Assembly (NCBI RefSeq): GCF_014646695.1
Contig: NZ_BMNT01000018.1
Coordinates: 111,068 to 175,067 of the forward strand
Direction of reading: 5' to 3'
DNA length: 64,000 bases
Source: Sphaerisporangium melleum
GTDB taxonomy: Bacteria; Actinomycetota; Actinomycetes; Streptosporangiales; Streptosporangiaceae
The position numbers and the translations under genes were made by a program. Under the pieces are notes generated by a model. The model was given only the letters and a program-made list of their open reading frames with translations, ran no database searches and was not told where the DNA came from. Of this stretch, positions 18,388 through 27,471 are shown piece by piece (position 1 is the first letter of the stretch; each line of letters opens with the position of its first letter).

Positions 18388-20004
18388 ATGACGGAGATCG
18401 AGGCCGAGACAGTTCCCGGCCGCCGGCGGGAGGTAATGCTCGTCCTGCCGGGGCTGATGCTCGCGATGATCCTGGCGATGCTCGACAACATGATCGTCGG
18501 CACCGCCATGCCGCGCATCGTCGGCGAGCTCGGGGGTTTGGCCCATCTCTCCTGGGTGGTCACCGCGTACGTCCTGGGGACCACCGTCTCGACGCCCATC
18601 TGGGGCAAGATCGGCGACCTGTACGGGCGCAAGAACATCTTCCTGTGGTCCATCGCGATCTTCATGGTCGGCTCGGCACTGTGCGGCATGGCCGGCTCGG
18701 CGATGTTCGGCGGCACCGCCGACGGCATGGCCGAGCTCATCGGCTTCCGCGCCCTGCAGGGCCTCGGCGCCGGCGGCCTGATGGTCAACGCGATGGCCAT
18801 CATCGGCGACCTCGTGCCGCCCCGCGAGCGCGGCCGCTACCAGGGCATCATGGCCGCCATGATGTCGCTGGCGATGATCGCCGGCCCGCTGGTCGGCGGG
18901 TTCATCACCGACCACCTCAACTGGCGCTGGGCCTTCTACGTCAACCTGCCCATCGGCGCGGTGGCGTTCGTCCTGCTGGTCTTCCGGCTGAACCTGCCCA
19001 AGCACCGCACCGAGCACCGCATCGACTGGCTCGGCGCCGCGCTGCTGTCGGTCGGCATCACCGCGCTGGTGCTCATCACCACCTGGGGCGGCAACGAGTA
19101 CGACTGGACCTCCTGGCAGATCCTCGGCCTGGCCGCGCTCGCGGTCGTGTCCCTCGCCCTGTTCATCCCGGTGCAGCGCCGCGTGGCCGAGCCGATCATG
19201 CCGCTGCACGTCTTCCGCGACCGCAACTTCACGCTCATCTCGGGGGTCGGCTTCCTGCTCGGCTTCGCCATGTTCGGCGCGATCAACTTCCTGCCGTTGT
19301 TCCAGCAGACCGTCCAGGGCGCTTCGGCGACCAACTCCGGCCTGCTGCTCCTGCCGATGATGGCGGCGGCCATGGCGGTCTCGCTGTTCGTCGGCCAGGC
19401 CATCACCAGGACCGGCAAGTACAAGATCTTCCCGGTCGTGGGCGGCGTGCTGATGGCGGTCGCCATGTGGCTGCTGTCCCTGCAGGACGTGCACACCTCC
19501 TCCCTGCAGACCGGGCTGTTCATCGCCGTGCTCGGCCTCGGCATGGGCGGCCTGATGCAGACCACCATGCTGATCGCGCAGAACAGCGTCGAGCAGAAGG
19601 ACCTCGGCGTGGCCAGCAGCGCCTCGACCTTCTTCCGTTCGATCGGCGGCTCGTTCGGCGTGTCGCTCTTCGGCGCCGTCTTCAACAACCAGCTCACCGC
19701 GAACCTGACCGACAAGCTCGGCCCGCAGGCGGCGCAGATGGCCCAGGGCGGCGGCGGCCGGCTCGACCCCACGTCGCTGTCCCACCTGCCCGCGCAGGTG
19801 CGGCTCGGCTTCCTGGAGTCGCTGGCCTCCTCCATCTCCTCGGTCTTCTTCTGGGCGATCTTCTTCTCGGCGGCGGTGCCCGTCCTGGCGCTGCTGATCA
19901 AGGAGATCCCGCTGCGCAGCGGCCCGGCCGCCCCGGGGGCCGGCCGGCCCGCCGACCAGGCCGACCGGCCCCAGGACGCCGCCCCCGTGGCGGCCTTCGA
20001 CTGA
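18388..20004 (+). CDS. DHA2-family (EmrB/QacA) MFS efflux transporter
   Basis: A 538-residue inner-membrane proton-drug antiporter with about 14 hydrophobic segments. The first helix has LDNMIVGTAMPRI (motif D1-like), followed by motif A (GKIGDLYGRKN) and motif C-type glycine-rich helices (MIAGPLVGGFITD). It should export a toxic compound under control of the divergent TetR. The start is ATG at 18388; the purine-rich AAGGGGGCG about eight bases upstream can serve as binding site. Two hairpin arms follow the stop. Confidence 0.92.
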   Translation: MTEIEAETVPGRRREVMLVLPGLMLAMILAMLDNMIVGTAMPRIVGELGGLAHLSWVVTAYVLGTTVSTPIWGKIGDLYGRKNIFLWSIAIFMVGSALCGMAGSAMFGGTADGMAELIGFRALQGLGAGGLMVNAMAIIGDLVPPRERGRYQGIMAAMMSLAMIAGPLVGGFITDHLNWRWAFYVNLPIGAVAFVLLVFRLNLPKHRTEHRIDWLGAALLSVGITALVLITTWGGNEYDWTSWQILGLAALAVVSLALFIPVQRRVAEPIMPLHVFRDRNFTLISGVGFLLGFAMFGAINFLPLFQQTVQGASATNSGLLLLPMMAAAMAVSLFVGQAITRTGKYKIFPVVGGVLMAVAMWLLSLQDVHTSSLQTGLFIAVLGLGMGGLMQTTMLIAQNSVEQKDLGVASSASTFFRSIGGSFGVSLFGAVFNNQLTANLTDKLGPQAAQMAQGGGGRLDPTSLSHLPAQVRLGFLESLASSISSVFFWAIFFSAAVPVLALLIKEIPLRSGPAAPGAGRPADQADRPQDAAPVAAFD

Positions 20005-20028
20005 GCCGCCACGCCTCTGCGCTGTACC

Positions 20029-20062
20029 CGACGGCCGTGACCCCGCGAGGTCACGGCCGTCG
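20029..20062 (+). terminator. Hairpin terminator after the MFS gene
   Basis: A perfect 14-bp inverted repeat (20029-20042 with 20049-20062, 6-base loop) starts 24 bases after the MFS stop. Confidence 0.85.
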
Positions 20063-20219
20063 CCGCATCCGGCCCGCAGGCCGGGCGGGCGGGACGTCCG
20101 GCTGTCCCGATCAAGGGCACGGCAAGCCGCCCGCAAGCGCGCCCGCCTATCTTCATCGTGCCCTCCCCCCGGTGCGGTGGCCGCCGCCCACCGCACCACA
20201 CGGCACCAAGGAGTTCCCC

Positions 20220-20633
20220 GTGTCCACCACCGCCTGGATCGTGCTCGGCTTCGGGCTGATCGCCCTCGTCTTCGGCGGCATCGGCGCCGGTCTGCTGGTC
20301 TCCGAGCGCGAGTTCCGCCGCATCGCGCATCGCGTCCCCGGCCAGGTGGTGCGCCTGCGCCCGCATCACGACGACGGCAGCACGACCTACTACCCGACGA
20401 TCAGGTTCGTCACGGCCCACGGGCAGCCCGTCGAGGCGGAGCCGCGCGTCTCGTCCAACCCGCCGGTCGCGCCGGTCGGCGGCGCGGTGACCGTCCTGTA
20501 CGACCCGGCCGCCCCGACCCGCATCCGCCTCGACAGCTTCTGGCACGGCGGCTCGTTCCTCGGCGTGCTCTTCGCCGGCATCGGCGTGACCTTCCTCGCG
20601 GTCGACCTCGTCATGGTCCTGGTCAACCGCTGA
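20220..20633 (+). CDS. DUF3592-like two-helix membrane protein
   Basis: A 137-residue protein with a transmembrane helix at each end (AWIVLGFGLIALVFGGIGAG and FLGVLFAGIGVTFLAVDLVM). The domain between them has TTYYPTIRFVTAHGQPVEAE and VTVLYDPAAPTRIRLD, as in DUF3592 proteins. The GTG start at 20220 has AAGGAG six bases upstream. The function of the family is unknown. It is a single-gene unit behind a strong terminator. Confidence 0.75.
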   Translation: MSTTAWIVLGFGLIALVFGGIGAGLLVSEREFRRIAHRVPGQVVRLRPHHDDGSTTYYPTIRFVTAHGQPVEAEPRVSSNPPVAPVGGAVTVLYDPAAPTRIRLDSFWHGGSFLGVLFAGIGVTFLAVDLVMVLVNR

Positions 20634-20783
20634 CCCACGTGACGCGGCGAACCGCGTGAAGGCACGGACACGGTGGCCCACGGGCGCACCCCGCCCCGGC
20701 GGCCGACCTGTCCGAGGCCGCCGGTCTCCACAGGTGGCGGGGGAGCTGGATCTTCCGGTCATCTGGAGTAGTAGCGTCGGCTC

Positions 20784-21716
20784 ATGCGACTGGGGGTTCT
20801 GGACATCGGCTCCAACACGGTGCACCTGCTCGTGGTGGACGCCCACAGGGGTGCGCAGCCGCTGCCGGCGTACTCGCACAAGGTGGAGCTGCGGCTCGCC
20901 GAGCACCTGCACAACGGCGACACCCTGTCGGCCGAAGGGGAGCGCGAGCTGCTGCGCTTCGTGGAGGAGTCGCTGCGCATCGCCGAGGACAAGGGCGTCG
21001 AGGAGGTCATGGCCTTCGCCACCTCGGCCGTGCGCGACGCGGTGAACGGCGAGGAGGTCCTGGCACGGCTGCGGGCGGCGACCGACGTGGATGTGCGGGT
21101 GCTGTCCGGCAACGACGAGGCCCGGCTGACCTTCCTCGCCGTGCGGCGCTGGTTCGGCTGGTCGTCGGGACGGCTGCTGGTGCTCGACATCGGCGGCGGC
21201 TCCCTGGAGATCGCCTCGGGCATGGAGGAGGAGCCGGACGTCGCCGTCTCCCTGCCGCTCGGCGCCGGGCGGCTGACCCGGCAGTGGTTCACCGGCGACC
21301 CGCCGCCCGGCGACGAGGTGCGCGCCATGCGCAGGCAGGTGCGCGCGCGGATCGGCAGGGTCGTCGGAGACGTGGTGAAGTACGGCCGCGCCGACCATGC
21401 CGTGGCCACGTCCAAGACCTTCCGCCAGCTCGCCCGCATCGCCGGCGCCGCCCCCTCCAACGAGGGCGCGTACGTCAAGCGGGTGCTGCGGTACGAGGAT
21501 GTGGTGCACTGGACCGCCCGCCTGGCCAAGATGGACAACGCGCACCGGGCCGGGCTGCCCGGGGTGTCGGCCGGGCGCGCCCCCCAGTTGCTCGCCGGGG
21601 CCGTGGTCGCCGAGGCGACCATGGACCTGTTCGAGGTGGCCGAGGTGGAGATCTGCCCCTGGGCGCTGCGCGAAGGCGTGATCCTGCGCAGGCTCGACAC
21701 CATGCCGGGCGCTTGA
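20784..21716 (+). CDS. Ppx/GppA family exopolyphosphatase
   Basis: A 310-residue protein with the ASKHA phosphatase fold: [15 protein letters not shown] at the start, [15 protein letters not shown], and the second phosphate loop [14 protein letters not shown] near 135. Length matches the short actinobacterial Ppx1 type rather than the 500-residue enterobacterial enzyme. It should release phosphate from polyphosphate or hydrolyse pppGpp. No ribosome binding site is visible; TAGCGT (20772-20777) lies six bases before the ATG, so a leaderless transcript is possible. Confidence 0.9.
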   Translation: MRLGVLDIGSNTVHLLVVDAHRGAQPLPAYSHKVELRLAEHLHNGDTLSAEGERELLRFVEESLRIAEDKGVEEVMAFATSAVRDAVNGEEVLARLRAATDVDVRVLSGNDEARLTFLAVRRWFGWSSGRLLVLDIGGGSLEIASGMEEEPDVAVSLPLGAGRLTRQWFTGDPPPGDEVRAMRRQVRARIGRVVGDVVKYGRADHAVATSKTFRQLARIAGAAPSNEGAYVKRVLRYEDVVHWTARLAKMDNAHRAGLPGVSAGRAPQLLAGAVVAEATMDLFEVAEVEICPWALREGVILRRLDTMPGA

Positions 21717-21888
21717 CGGCCGGCCGCGCGGGCGTCGCCAGGGCGCGGCGGCCGGGAGTGGTCCCGTCCCTGTGGGAGCCGGAACCCGGAATGCACGGGA
21801 GAATCGGTATGTCCACCTGAGTGGGAAACGTGTGGCCCTGTCCTTGCCGGGCACGAGGTCCGCGACGGCACAGAAGGAGGAACTGCCG

Positions 21889-22509
21889 ATGATGGCGCTC
21901 ATCGGAGCGGCCTACACCTTGCTGGCCGTCCTGGTGCTCATGGGAGTCGCGCTGGTACTGATCGCCGTGCTGGGGCTGATCGCGCTGGCCGTGCTCGCCT
22001 CGACCACCAGTCCCGAGCCCGAGCTGGGTGTGGACGGACGTCCGGTGCCCCGTGAAGCCGCGGACGGTCTCGCCCGCGCGCCGGGGGACGGCTCCACCAC
22101 GTCGGCGGCGGAGACGGCCGCGCCCGGCACGGCCGTGACGTCGAGCGCCCCGGCGCCGGAGGGCAAGAAGGACGCCGGCGCCGGGGCGGCGAAGCGGCGG
22201 ACGGCGCCGGATCCGGAGCCGGCATCGGATCGGGCGCCGGGCCCGGGACCGGAGAGCGGAGCGGCCCCGGAGACGGACGGCGGGGGCCGGGGGCCGGGGA
22301 CTCCCGGGCCCGAACCCTGGACGCGAGACCTGCTCCGCGAATCCCTCAAGGGGTACGCCGGCCGCGTCCACCTGTGGCCGTCCGGCCGTCCCCGATCGGG
22401 CCGGGTGGCGGGCGGCATCGCGTACGCGCGTGACATGTGGAGCCGGCCGCTTCGCAGATACGGCGAAACCGCACAGAAGTTAATAGCGGCGAAACCCCCC
22501 AGAAATTGA
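21889..22509 (+). CDS. Unknown single-pass membrane protein with Pro/Glu-rich tail
   Basis: A 206-residue protein I do not recognise. Residues 2-38 are a long hydrophobic segment, then a low-complexity Ala/Pro/Glu/Gly tail of about 110 residues, then a basic C-terminal part (ARDMWSRPLRRYGETAQKL). AAGGAGG at 21874-21880 supports Met at 21889 (or the adjacent Met at 21892). It could be a membrane-anchored scaffold. The following gene starts 41 bases downstream. Confidence 0.6.
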   Translation: MMALIGAAYTLLAVLVLMGVALVLIAVLGLIALAVLASTTSPEPELGVDGRPVPREAADGLARAPGDGSTTSAAETAAPGTAVTSSAPAPEGKKDAGAGAAKRRTAPDPEPASDRAPGPGPESGAAPETDGGGRGPGTPGPEPWTRDLLRESLKGYAGRVHLWPSGRPRSGRVAGGIAYARDMWSRPLRRYGETAQKLIAAKPPRN

Positions 22510-22550
22510 TAGGACGGTAGGGCCTACTGATCGAGTGGAGGGTCAACGCC

Positions 22551-23666
22551 ATGCGGACCACACCCCCGTTCCGTGCCGACCACGTCGGCAGCCTGCTCCG
22601 TCCCGCCGCGCTGCTGCGGGCGCGCGAGGACTTCGCCGCCGGGCGCATCCCGGCCGAGCGGCTCAGGGAGGTGGAGGACGAGGCGATCCGCGAGGTGGTG
22701 CGGGCCCAGGAGGAGGTCGGGCTACGGTCGGCGACCGACGGCGAGTTCCGCCGGACGTCCTGGCACATGGACTTCATCTACCGTCTGGGCGGCGTCGGCC
22801 AGGCCACCGACGAGAACATCAAGGTGAAGTTCCACAGTGAGCAGGGTGACGTCGAGTTCGTCTCGGCCGCGCTGCGCGTCCACGACCGGGTGACCCTGCC
22901 CGAGACGATCTTCGGCGACGCCTTCACCTACCTGCGCGACCAGGTCACCACGGCCACCCCCAAGCTGACGATCCCCTCGCCGAACATGGTCCACTACCGC
23001 GGCGGCCCGGCCTCGATCGACCCGGCGGTCTACCCGGACATGGAGCGATTCTGGAGCGACCTCAGCACCGCCTACGCCGAGGAGGTCGCGCGCCTGGGCG
23101 AGCTGGGGTGCACCTACCTGCAGTTCGACGACACCAGCCTGGCCTACCTCAACGACCCCGCGCAGCGCGCCGAGATCGCCGAGCGCGGCGACGACGCCGA
23201 CCACCTGCACCTGCGGTACATCAAGCAGATCAACGACGCGCTGGTCCGCAAGCCCGAGGGCATGTCGGTCACCACCCACATGTGCCGGGGCAACTTCCGC
23301 TCCTCCTGGGTGGCCTCGGGCGGCTACGACTTCGTGGCCGAGGCGCTGTTCGGCGAGCTCGCCGTGGACGGGTTCTTCCTGGAGTTCGACGACGAGCGGT
23401 CGGGCGGCTTCGAGCCGCTGCGCTTCGTGCCCAAGGGCAAGGCGGTGGTGCTCGGCCTGGTGACCACCAAGCGCGGCGCCCTGGAGTCCAAGGACGACCT
23501 GAAGCGGCGCGTGGAGGAGGCGTCCAAGTACGTCGACCTCGACCAGCTCTGCCTGTCGCCCCAGTGCGGCTTCTCCTCGGTCGTCGATGGCAACTCGCTG
23601 ACCCGTGAGGAGCAGTTCGCCAAGCTCCGCCTGATCGTCGAGACCGCCGAAGAGATCTGGGGCTGA
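22551..23666 (+). CDS. MetE-like cobalamin-independent methyltransferase (YxjG type)
   Basis: A 371-residue protein equivalent to the C-terminal catalytic half of MetE. It begins FRADHVGSLLRP, as in the YxjG/YxjH group. Candidate zinc ligands are in THMCRGN, the acidic FLEFDDER and SPQCGF near the C-terminus, in the order His, Cys, Glu, Cys seen in MetE. It probably transfers methyl groups to homocysteine or a related thiol, but the donor is not established for this group. GGAGGG at 22537-22542 fixes the ATG. No S-box or B12 riboswitch is visible upstream. Confidence 0.85.
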   Translation: MRTTPPFRADHVGSLLRPAALLRAREDFAAGRIPAERLREVEDEAIREVVRAQEEVGLRSATDGEFRRTSWHMDFIYRLGGVGQATDENIKVKFHSEQGDVEFVSAALRVHDRVTLPETIFGDAFTYLRDQVTTATPKLTIPSPNMVHYRGGPASIDPAVYPDMERFWSDLSTAYAEEVARLGELGCTYLQFDDTSLAYLNDPAQRAEIAERGDDADHLHLRYIKQINDALVRKPEGMSVTTHMCRGNFRSSWVASGGYDFVAEALFGELAVDGFFLEFDDERSGGFEPLRFVPKGKAVVLGLVTTKRGALESKDDLKRRVEEASKYVDLDQLCLSPQCGFSSVVDGNSLTREEQFAKLRLIVETAEEIWG

Positions 23667-23816
23667 CCGCCCGCTTAGCCGCCCGCCCTCGCAGGGCTCT
23701 CCTCGTCGCCGCGACCCCTCGTGCGGGTGGTCGCGGCCGATCACGCCGACTTCGTCCGGTACGGGGCGTTCTGCACTGAGCGGGCGATCGGGCGGCACCT
23801 GGAGCTCAAGGCGCGT

Positions 23817-23845
23817 CGGCGCCCGCGGCGCGACCGCGGGCGCCG
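23817..23845. terminator. Hairpin between the MetE-like and helicase genes
   Basis: A perfect 12-bp GC-only inverted repeat (23817-23828 with 23834-23845, 5-base loop) in the 281-bp gap between convergent genes. It probably terminates both. Nothing else is evident in 23667-23947. Confidence 0.7.
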
Positions 23846-23947
23846 CGGGCGGCGTGGCAGCGAACCGGCCGCGGGGAGGACCGGCCGTCGGACCGCGGCT
23901 CGCGCTCGGCACGCCGGCGTCCGCCCGCACCCCGGCCGACCGGCCGG

Positions 23948-25261
23948 TCAGGCGGGCGGGGCGGCCTGGACGCGGTGGGCGGCCAGGTGGGCCAGGACGG
24001 CCTGGTTGGCCTCCCATCCGTCGGGGAACTTGACCGGCACGCCGAGCTGCACCGTCTCGGCCGAGGGGTGCGCGTCCAGCAGCTCGGGGATCCCGGCCCG
24101 GGCGACGACCACGCACGCGTGCCGGTGCCGGGAGGTCAGGACGCACAGCCGCCCGGACTCCAGGTGGAAGGCGGTGGCGTCCCTGCGTCCCGACAGCGGG
24201 TGCAGCACGATCGTGACGTCGTACTCCCGGCCCTGCAGCCGGTTGGCGGTGTCCACGGTGACGCCCTCGGGCAGGCCCGCCGCCTGGATCGCCGCCACCT
24301 GGTCGCGGTGCGCCGCGCCCACCGCCACCCGGTCGGCGGTCACCGGCCGCTCGCCCCGCTCGGAGAAGGCGACCGGGGCGCGCTGCAGCAGCCGGGTGGC
24401 CAGCATCGCGACCGCCTGGACGGCCTCGGCGTCGGTGCGCACCGTGTGCCGGCTCGGCAGTTCGTACAGCGCCCACCCGGTCTCGGCGGCCTCCTCCAGC
24501 GCCCGGTCGGGGGCGGTGCGCGGGCCGCCCGCGGTGAACGACAGCCGCCGCTCGCCGGGCGCGGTGCCGGCGCGGAAGCCGGTGAACGGATAGAAGGCCT
24601 CGGAGACGACGGGCGCGGCGGAGGCGGGCAGCCGCCAGGACACCGGCAGCCGGTGCACCGGCAGGTCGGGGTTGTGCCGCAACAGCACCGCCACCGCGCT
24701 CTGCAGCGGGTCCCAGGACAGCCCGGCCCAGCGGTCCCCGTCCACGACCGAGAACGGGTCGAGCTGCCCGGGGTCGCCGACGAACAGCGCCCGCTCGAAC
24801 AGCCCGGCGACGCGCAGCAGCTTGTCCGAGCGCATCTGGTACGCCTCGTCGACGATCGCCCATGGCCAGATGCGCCCGCCCGCGGCCCACGCCCACTTGT
24901 CGGCCGTGGCGACGACGATCGCCGCGTCACCCAGGTCGGGCAGCTTCGTACCGACGCGCGCCCTGCCGATCACCCGTTGCGGCACGGCGTAGTCGGCGGC
25001 CGACAGCCGGCCGACCGGCACGTCCGGATGCTCCTCGGCCAGCCGGACGATCAGGTCGTCCACCTGCTCGTTGGTCTGCGCGACGATCATCAGCGGCTCG
25101 CCGGTCGCGGCCAGGTGACCCGCGGCCCGGACGACGAGGGTCGACTTGCCCGCGCCCGGCGGGGAGTCGACGACCACGCCGCGATGGCGCGGCAGGTCGG
25201 CGAGCACCGCCTCCACCACGGCCGCCGCCTCCTGCGCGGGGGAGAGGATCTTCGCCGTCAT
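23948..25261 (-). CDS. Stand-alone superfamily 1 (Upf1-like) helicase/ATPase
   Basis: A 437-residue ATPase with all main SF1 motifs in order. Walker A PPGAGKST (34-41), motif Ia AQTNEQVDDL (61-70), Walker B VDEAYQ (137-142), motif III GDPGQLDP (162-169), motif IV SWRLP near 213, motif V ANRLQGREYDVTIV and motif VI LTSRHRHACVVV. It is compact, with no extra nuclease or Zn domain. The start at 25261 is chosen just before the conserved N-terminus. In family terms it unwinds or remodels nucleic acid. It lies 2.2 kb from a RecB-like nuclease operon on the same strand, which may be functionally linked. Confidence 0.85.
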   Translation of the reverse strand: MTAKILSPAQEAAAVVEAVLADLPRHRGVVVDSPPGAGKSTLVVRAAGHLAATGEPLMIVAQTNEQVDDLIVRLAEEHPDVPVGRLSAADYAVPQRVIGRARVGTKLPDLGDAAIVVATADKWAWAAGGRIWPWAIVDEAYQMRSDKLLRVAGLFERALFVGDPGQLDPFSVVDGDRWAGLSWDPLQSAVAVLLRHNPDLPVHRLPVSWRLPASAAPVVSEAFYPFTGFRAGTAPGERRLSFTAGGPRTAPDRALEEAAETGWALYELPSRHTVRTDAEAVQAVAMLATRLLQRAPVAFSERGERPVTADRVAVGAAHRDQVAAIQAAGLPEGVTVDTANRLQGREYDVTIVLHPLSGRRDATAFHLESGRLCVLTSRHRHACVVVARAGIPELLDAHPSAETVQLGVPVKFPDGWEANQAVLAHLAAHRVQAAPPA

Positions 25262-25791
25262 GGGCCGAACGCTACCGGATTGGTCCGCAGCCAAGGCGGA
25301 TCGACGTCTCCGCCCGGGCTGCGGCCGGCCTCGTACCGTGTCCGCCGGCATCGCTCGCACATGCCACTGGCACGTCCCCGCCGGCTCGCTGTCAACGGCC
25401 GTCGCCGCACTCTTCGGCGTGGGCGATTCATCTCGCGCCGCGAGCCCGGACTCCGCGTCGCTCAACGTGACGGTGGTCACCGGGACGGACGCCCTCGAAA
25501 CCGGGGCGTGTCCGCCGCACCGCGCCGACGGCCGGCCTCCGGCGAGGGGCATGAAACACGATGAAAATGATCACTATGCTGGAGCCGGTTCACGCAGGGG
25601 CTATGCGGTGGGAGCACTTCCCTGCTTGACCGGATGGGCGCCTTGCGTGATCGTCGGCCTGGACCACCGGACGCTCGATCTTCGCGCCGCGGAATCCAGG
25701 CGCTGTACGAAGCCCTCGGCCGTCTTCCAGGGGTCAGCACCGTCCCGGCCGGGCCACTCGTTCCGGCGGGCGCAGGAGGGAGGCCGCGGGC
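25262..25791. promoter_or_regulatory. 530-bp divergent intergenic region with inverted repeat
   Basis: This gap between the helicase and the secreted peptidase holds no gene I can support. TGCCA-C-TGGCA (25362-25372), extended imperfectly to 25359-25375, is an inverted repeat about 100 bp upstream of the helicase start and may be an operator. An AT-richer patch at about 25553-25590 may hold a promoter. Confidence 0.4.
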
Positions 25792-27363
25792 ATGAGGAAC
25801 ACGCTGGGCGGGGTCCGGCCGAACCGGTGGATCCGGCGTACGTACGGGCGGCACGCCGTCGCCGCGGCGCTCGCGGCGGTCACGATCGCGGCGTTCGCCG
25901 TGCCCGCGGGCGCCGCGGCCGGGACAGGTTCCGCGGCGGGCGCCGTACGAGCCGCCGGTGGCGTCGTTCCCGCCGGTTCTGCGGAGCGCGGGGCCTTGCG
26001 GTGGGGCGGCTGCGACGGGGTGGACGCCCCGGAGTTGCGGTGCGCGTCGCTCAGCGTGCCGCTGGATCACCGGCATCCGCGCGGCCGCACCATCTCGATC
26101 GCGATCTCCCGGCTGCCCGCCACCGACCCGGCCAGGCGCCGCGGAGTGCTGCTGACCACCGGCGGCGGGCCGGGCGGCCCGGGGGTGCCGCTGCCCGCGA
26201 GCCTCGCGCCGTCCCTGCCCGCCGAGGTCCGGGCCCAGTACGACCTGGTCGGATTCGACATCAGGTTCGTCGAGCGCAGCACGCCGATCGGGTGCGGGCA
26301 GGCGGTCGAGGAGCCGGGCGGCTACTGGGTGCGGGGGGCGACACCGGGAAGCTTCCAGGCCGACGCCGGTGAGGCCCGCCGGTACGCCTCCGGCTGTCTG
26401 CGCGCCGCCGGCTGGGCGCTGCCGCACGCCACCACCGCCAACGCCGCCCGCGACATGGACCTGATCAGGGCCGCGCTGGGCGAGGAGAAGATCTCCTACC
26501 TCGGCGGGTCGTACGCCGGGATGCTCGGCGCCACCTACGCCGCGCTGTTCCCCGGCCGGGTGGACCGGTTCGTCCTGGACAGCCCGGTGAACGGCGCCGA
26601 CGCCTGGCGGGCCTACGAACTGGCCCGCACGCCGGCCTTCGAGGCGGGCACCGCCGCCTTCGCCGCCTGGACCGCCGAACGGCACGCCCAGTACGGGCTG
26701 GGAGCCACGGCCGGGGAGGTGACCGGGGCGGTGAGCGGCCTCATCCGCCGGGCCGGGCAGGCGCCCATCGTGCTCGGCGGCCACGCCTGGACCGGCAGCG
26801 AGCTCGGCGCGCTGCTCGTGGCCGGGATCTACGACGAGCGGGCCTTCGGGATGGTCGCCGCGGCGTTCGCCGCCGTCGCGGCGGGCCGGGAACCCTTCGT
26901 GCCGTTCCCGATCAGGCCCGTGCCGCCCGAGGGGGTGCCGGGAGTGCCGGCCGACAACCACACCGCCACCAACATCGCCTACCGCTGCGGGGACGGCCCC
27001 TGGCCCCGCGACCCACGTGCCTACCTGCGCGACCTCGCCGTCTATGGCGAGCGCTACCCGATCTTCGGGCCGGCGAACGCCAACATCACCCCCTGCGCGT
27101 TCTGGCCGCCGGCGCAGGACGCCGGGGTGCGGCCCGGCCCGGGGCGGGCGCCCGGCGTGCTGGTCACCGTCGCGCTGCGCGATGTGGCGGTGCCGCCGGC
27201 CAACGGCAGGGCGGTCGCCGCGCGCATCCCCGGATCGCGACTGGTCACCATCGACGCGCAGACCCACGCGCCGTTCCCGTACTTCGGCGACGCGTGCCTC
27301 AACGACGCGGTGAACGGCTTCCTGGCCACCGGCAGGCTCCCGGCGGCCGACCTGGCCTGCTGA
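25792..27363 (+). CDS. Secreted S33-family alpha/beta-hydrolase (tripeptidyl aminopeptidase type)
   Basis: A 523-residue exported hydrolase. The twin-Arg-like basic start and a hydrophobic segment (HAVAAALAAVTIAAFAVPAGAAA) form a signal peptide. The oxyanion region is TTGGGPGGPG, followed by GFDIRFVERSTPIGCG; the nucleophile is Ser240 in GGSYAGML; the probable acid is Asp464 (LRDVAVPP, where the family usually has DPVTP) and the His is His492 (AQTHAPF). The C-terminal TAP-like segment has the Cys and TGRLPA typical of the family. GGAGG precedes the ATG. It should release short peptides from protein N-termini outside the cell. Confidence 0.88.
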   Translation: MRNTLGGVRPNRWIRRTYGRHAVAAALAAVTIAAFAVPAGAAAGTGSAAGAVRAAGGVVPAGSAERGALRWGGCDGVDAPELRCASLSVPLDHRHPRGRTISIAISRLPATDPARRRGVLLTTGGGPGGPGVPLPASLAPSLPAEVRAQYDLVGFDIRFVERSTPIGCGQAVEEPGGYWVRGATPGSFQADAGEARRYASGCLRAAGWALPHATTANAARDMDLIRAALGEEKISYLGGSYAGMLGATYAALFPGRVDRFVLDSPVNGADAWRAYELARTPAFEAGTAAFAAWTAERHAQYGLGATAGEVTGAVSGLIRRAGQAPIVLGGHAWTGSELGALLVAGIYDERAFGMVAAAFAAVAAGREPFVPFPIRPVPPEGVPGVPADNHTATNIAYRCGDGPWPRDPRAYLRDLAVYGERYPIFGPANANITPCAFWPPAQDAGVRPGPGRAPGVLVTVALRDVAVPPANGRAVAARIPGSRLVTIDAQTHAPFPYFGDACLNDAVNGFLATGRLPAADLAC

Positions 27364-27471
27364 GCACCCGCCACGCCCTGTCCGGCCGGGGCGTCCACAT
27401 GACCCCCGGCTCGCGCATCTGGCCGCAGCGAATCTACACTGTAAAGGCGGCGCGTGAGTGCGCACCCGTCG

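Noticed and set aside
22100..22330. Frameshifted gene within the Pro/Glu-rich region
   Set aside because: Both flanks are in one frame with a good start and stop; the low complexity is typical of a disordered tail.
23721..23950. Forward frame starting MRVVAADHADFVRYG after the MetE-like gene
   Set aside because: It runs through a strong hairpin into the antisense strand of the helicase; no binding site and no homologue recognised.
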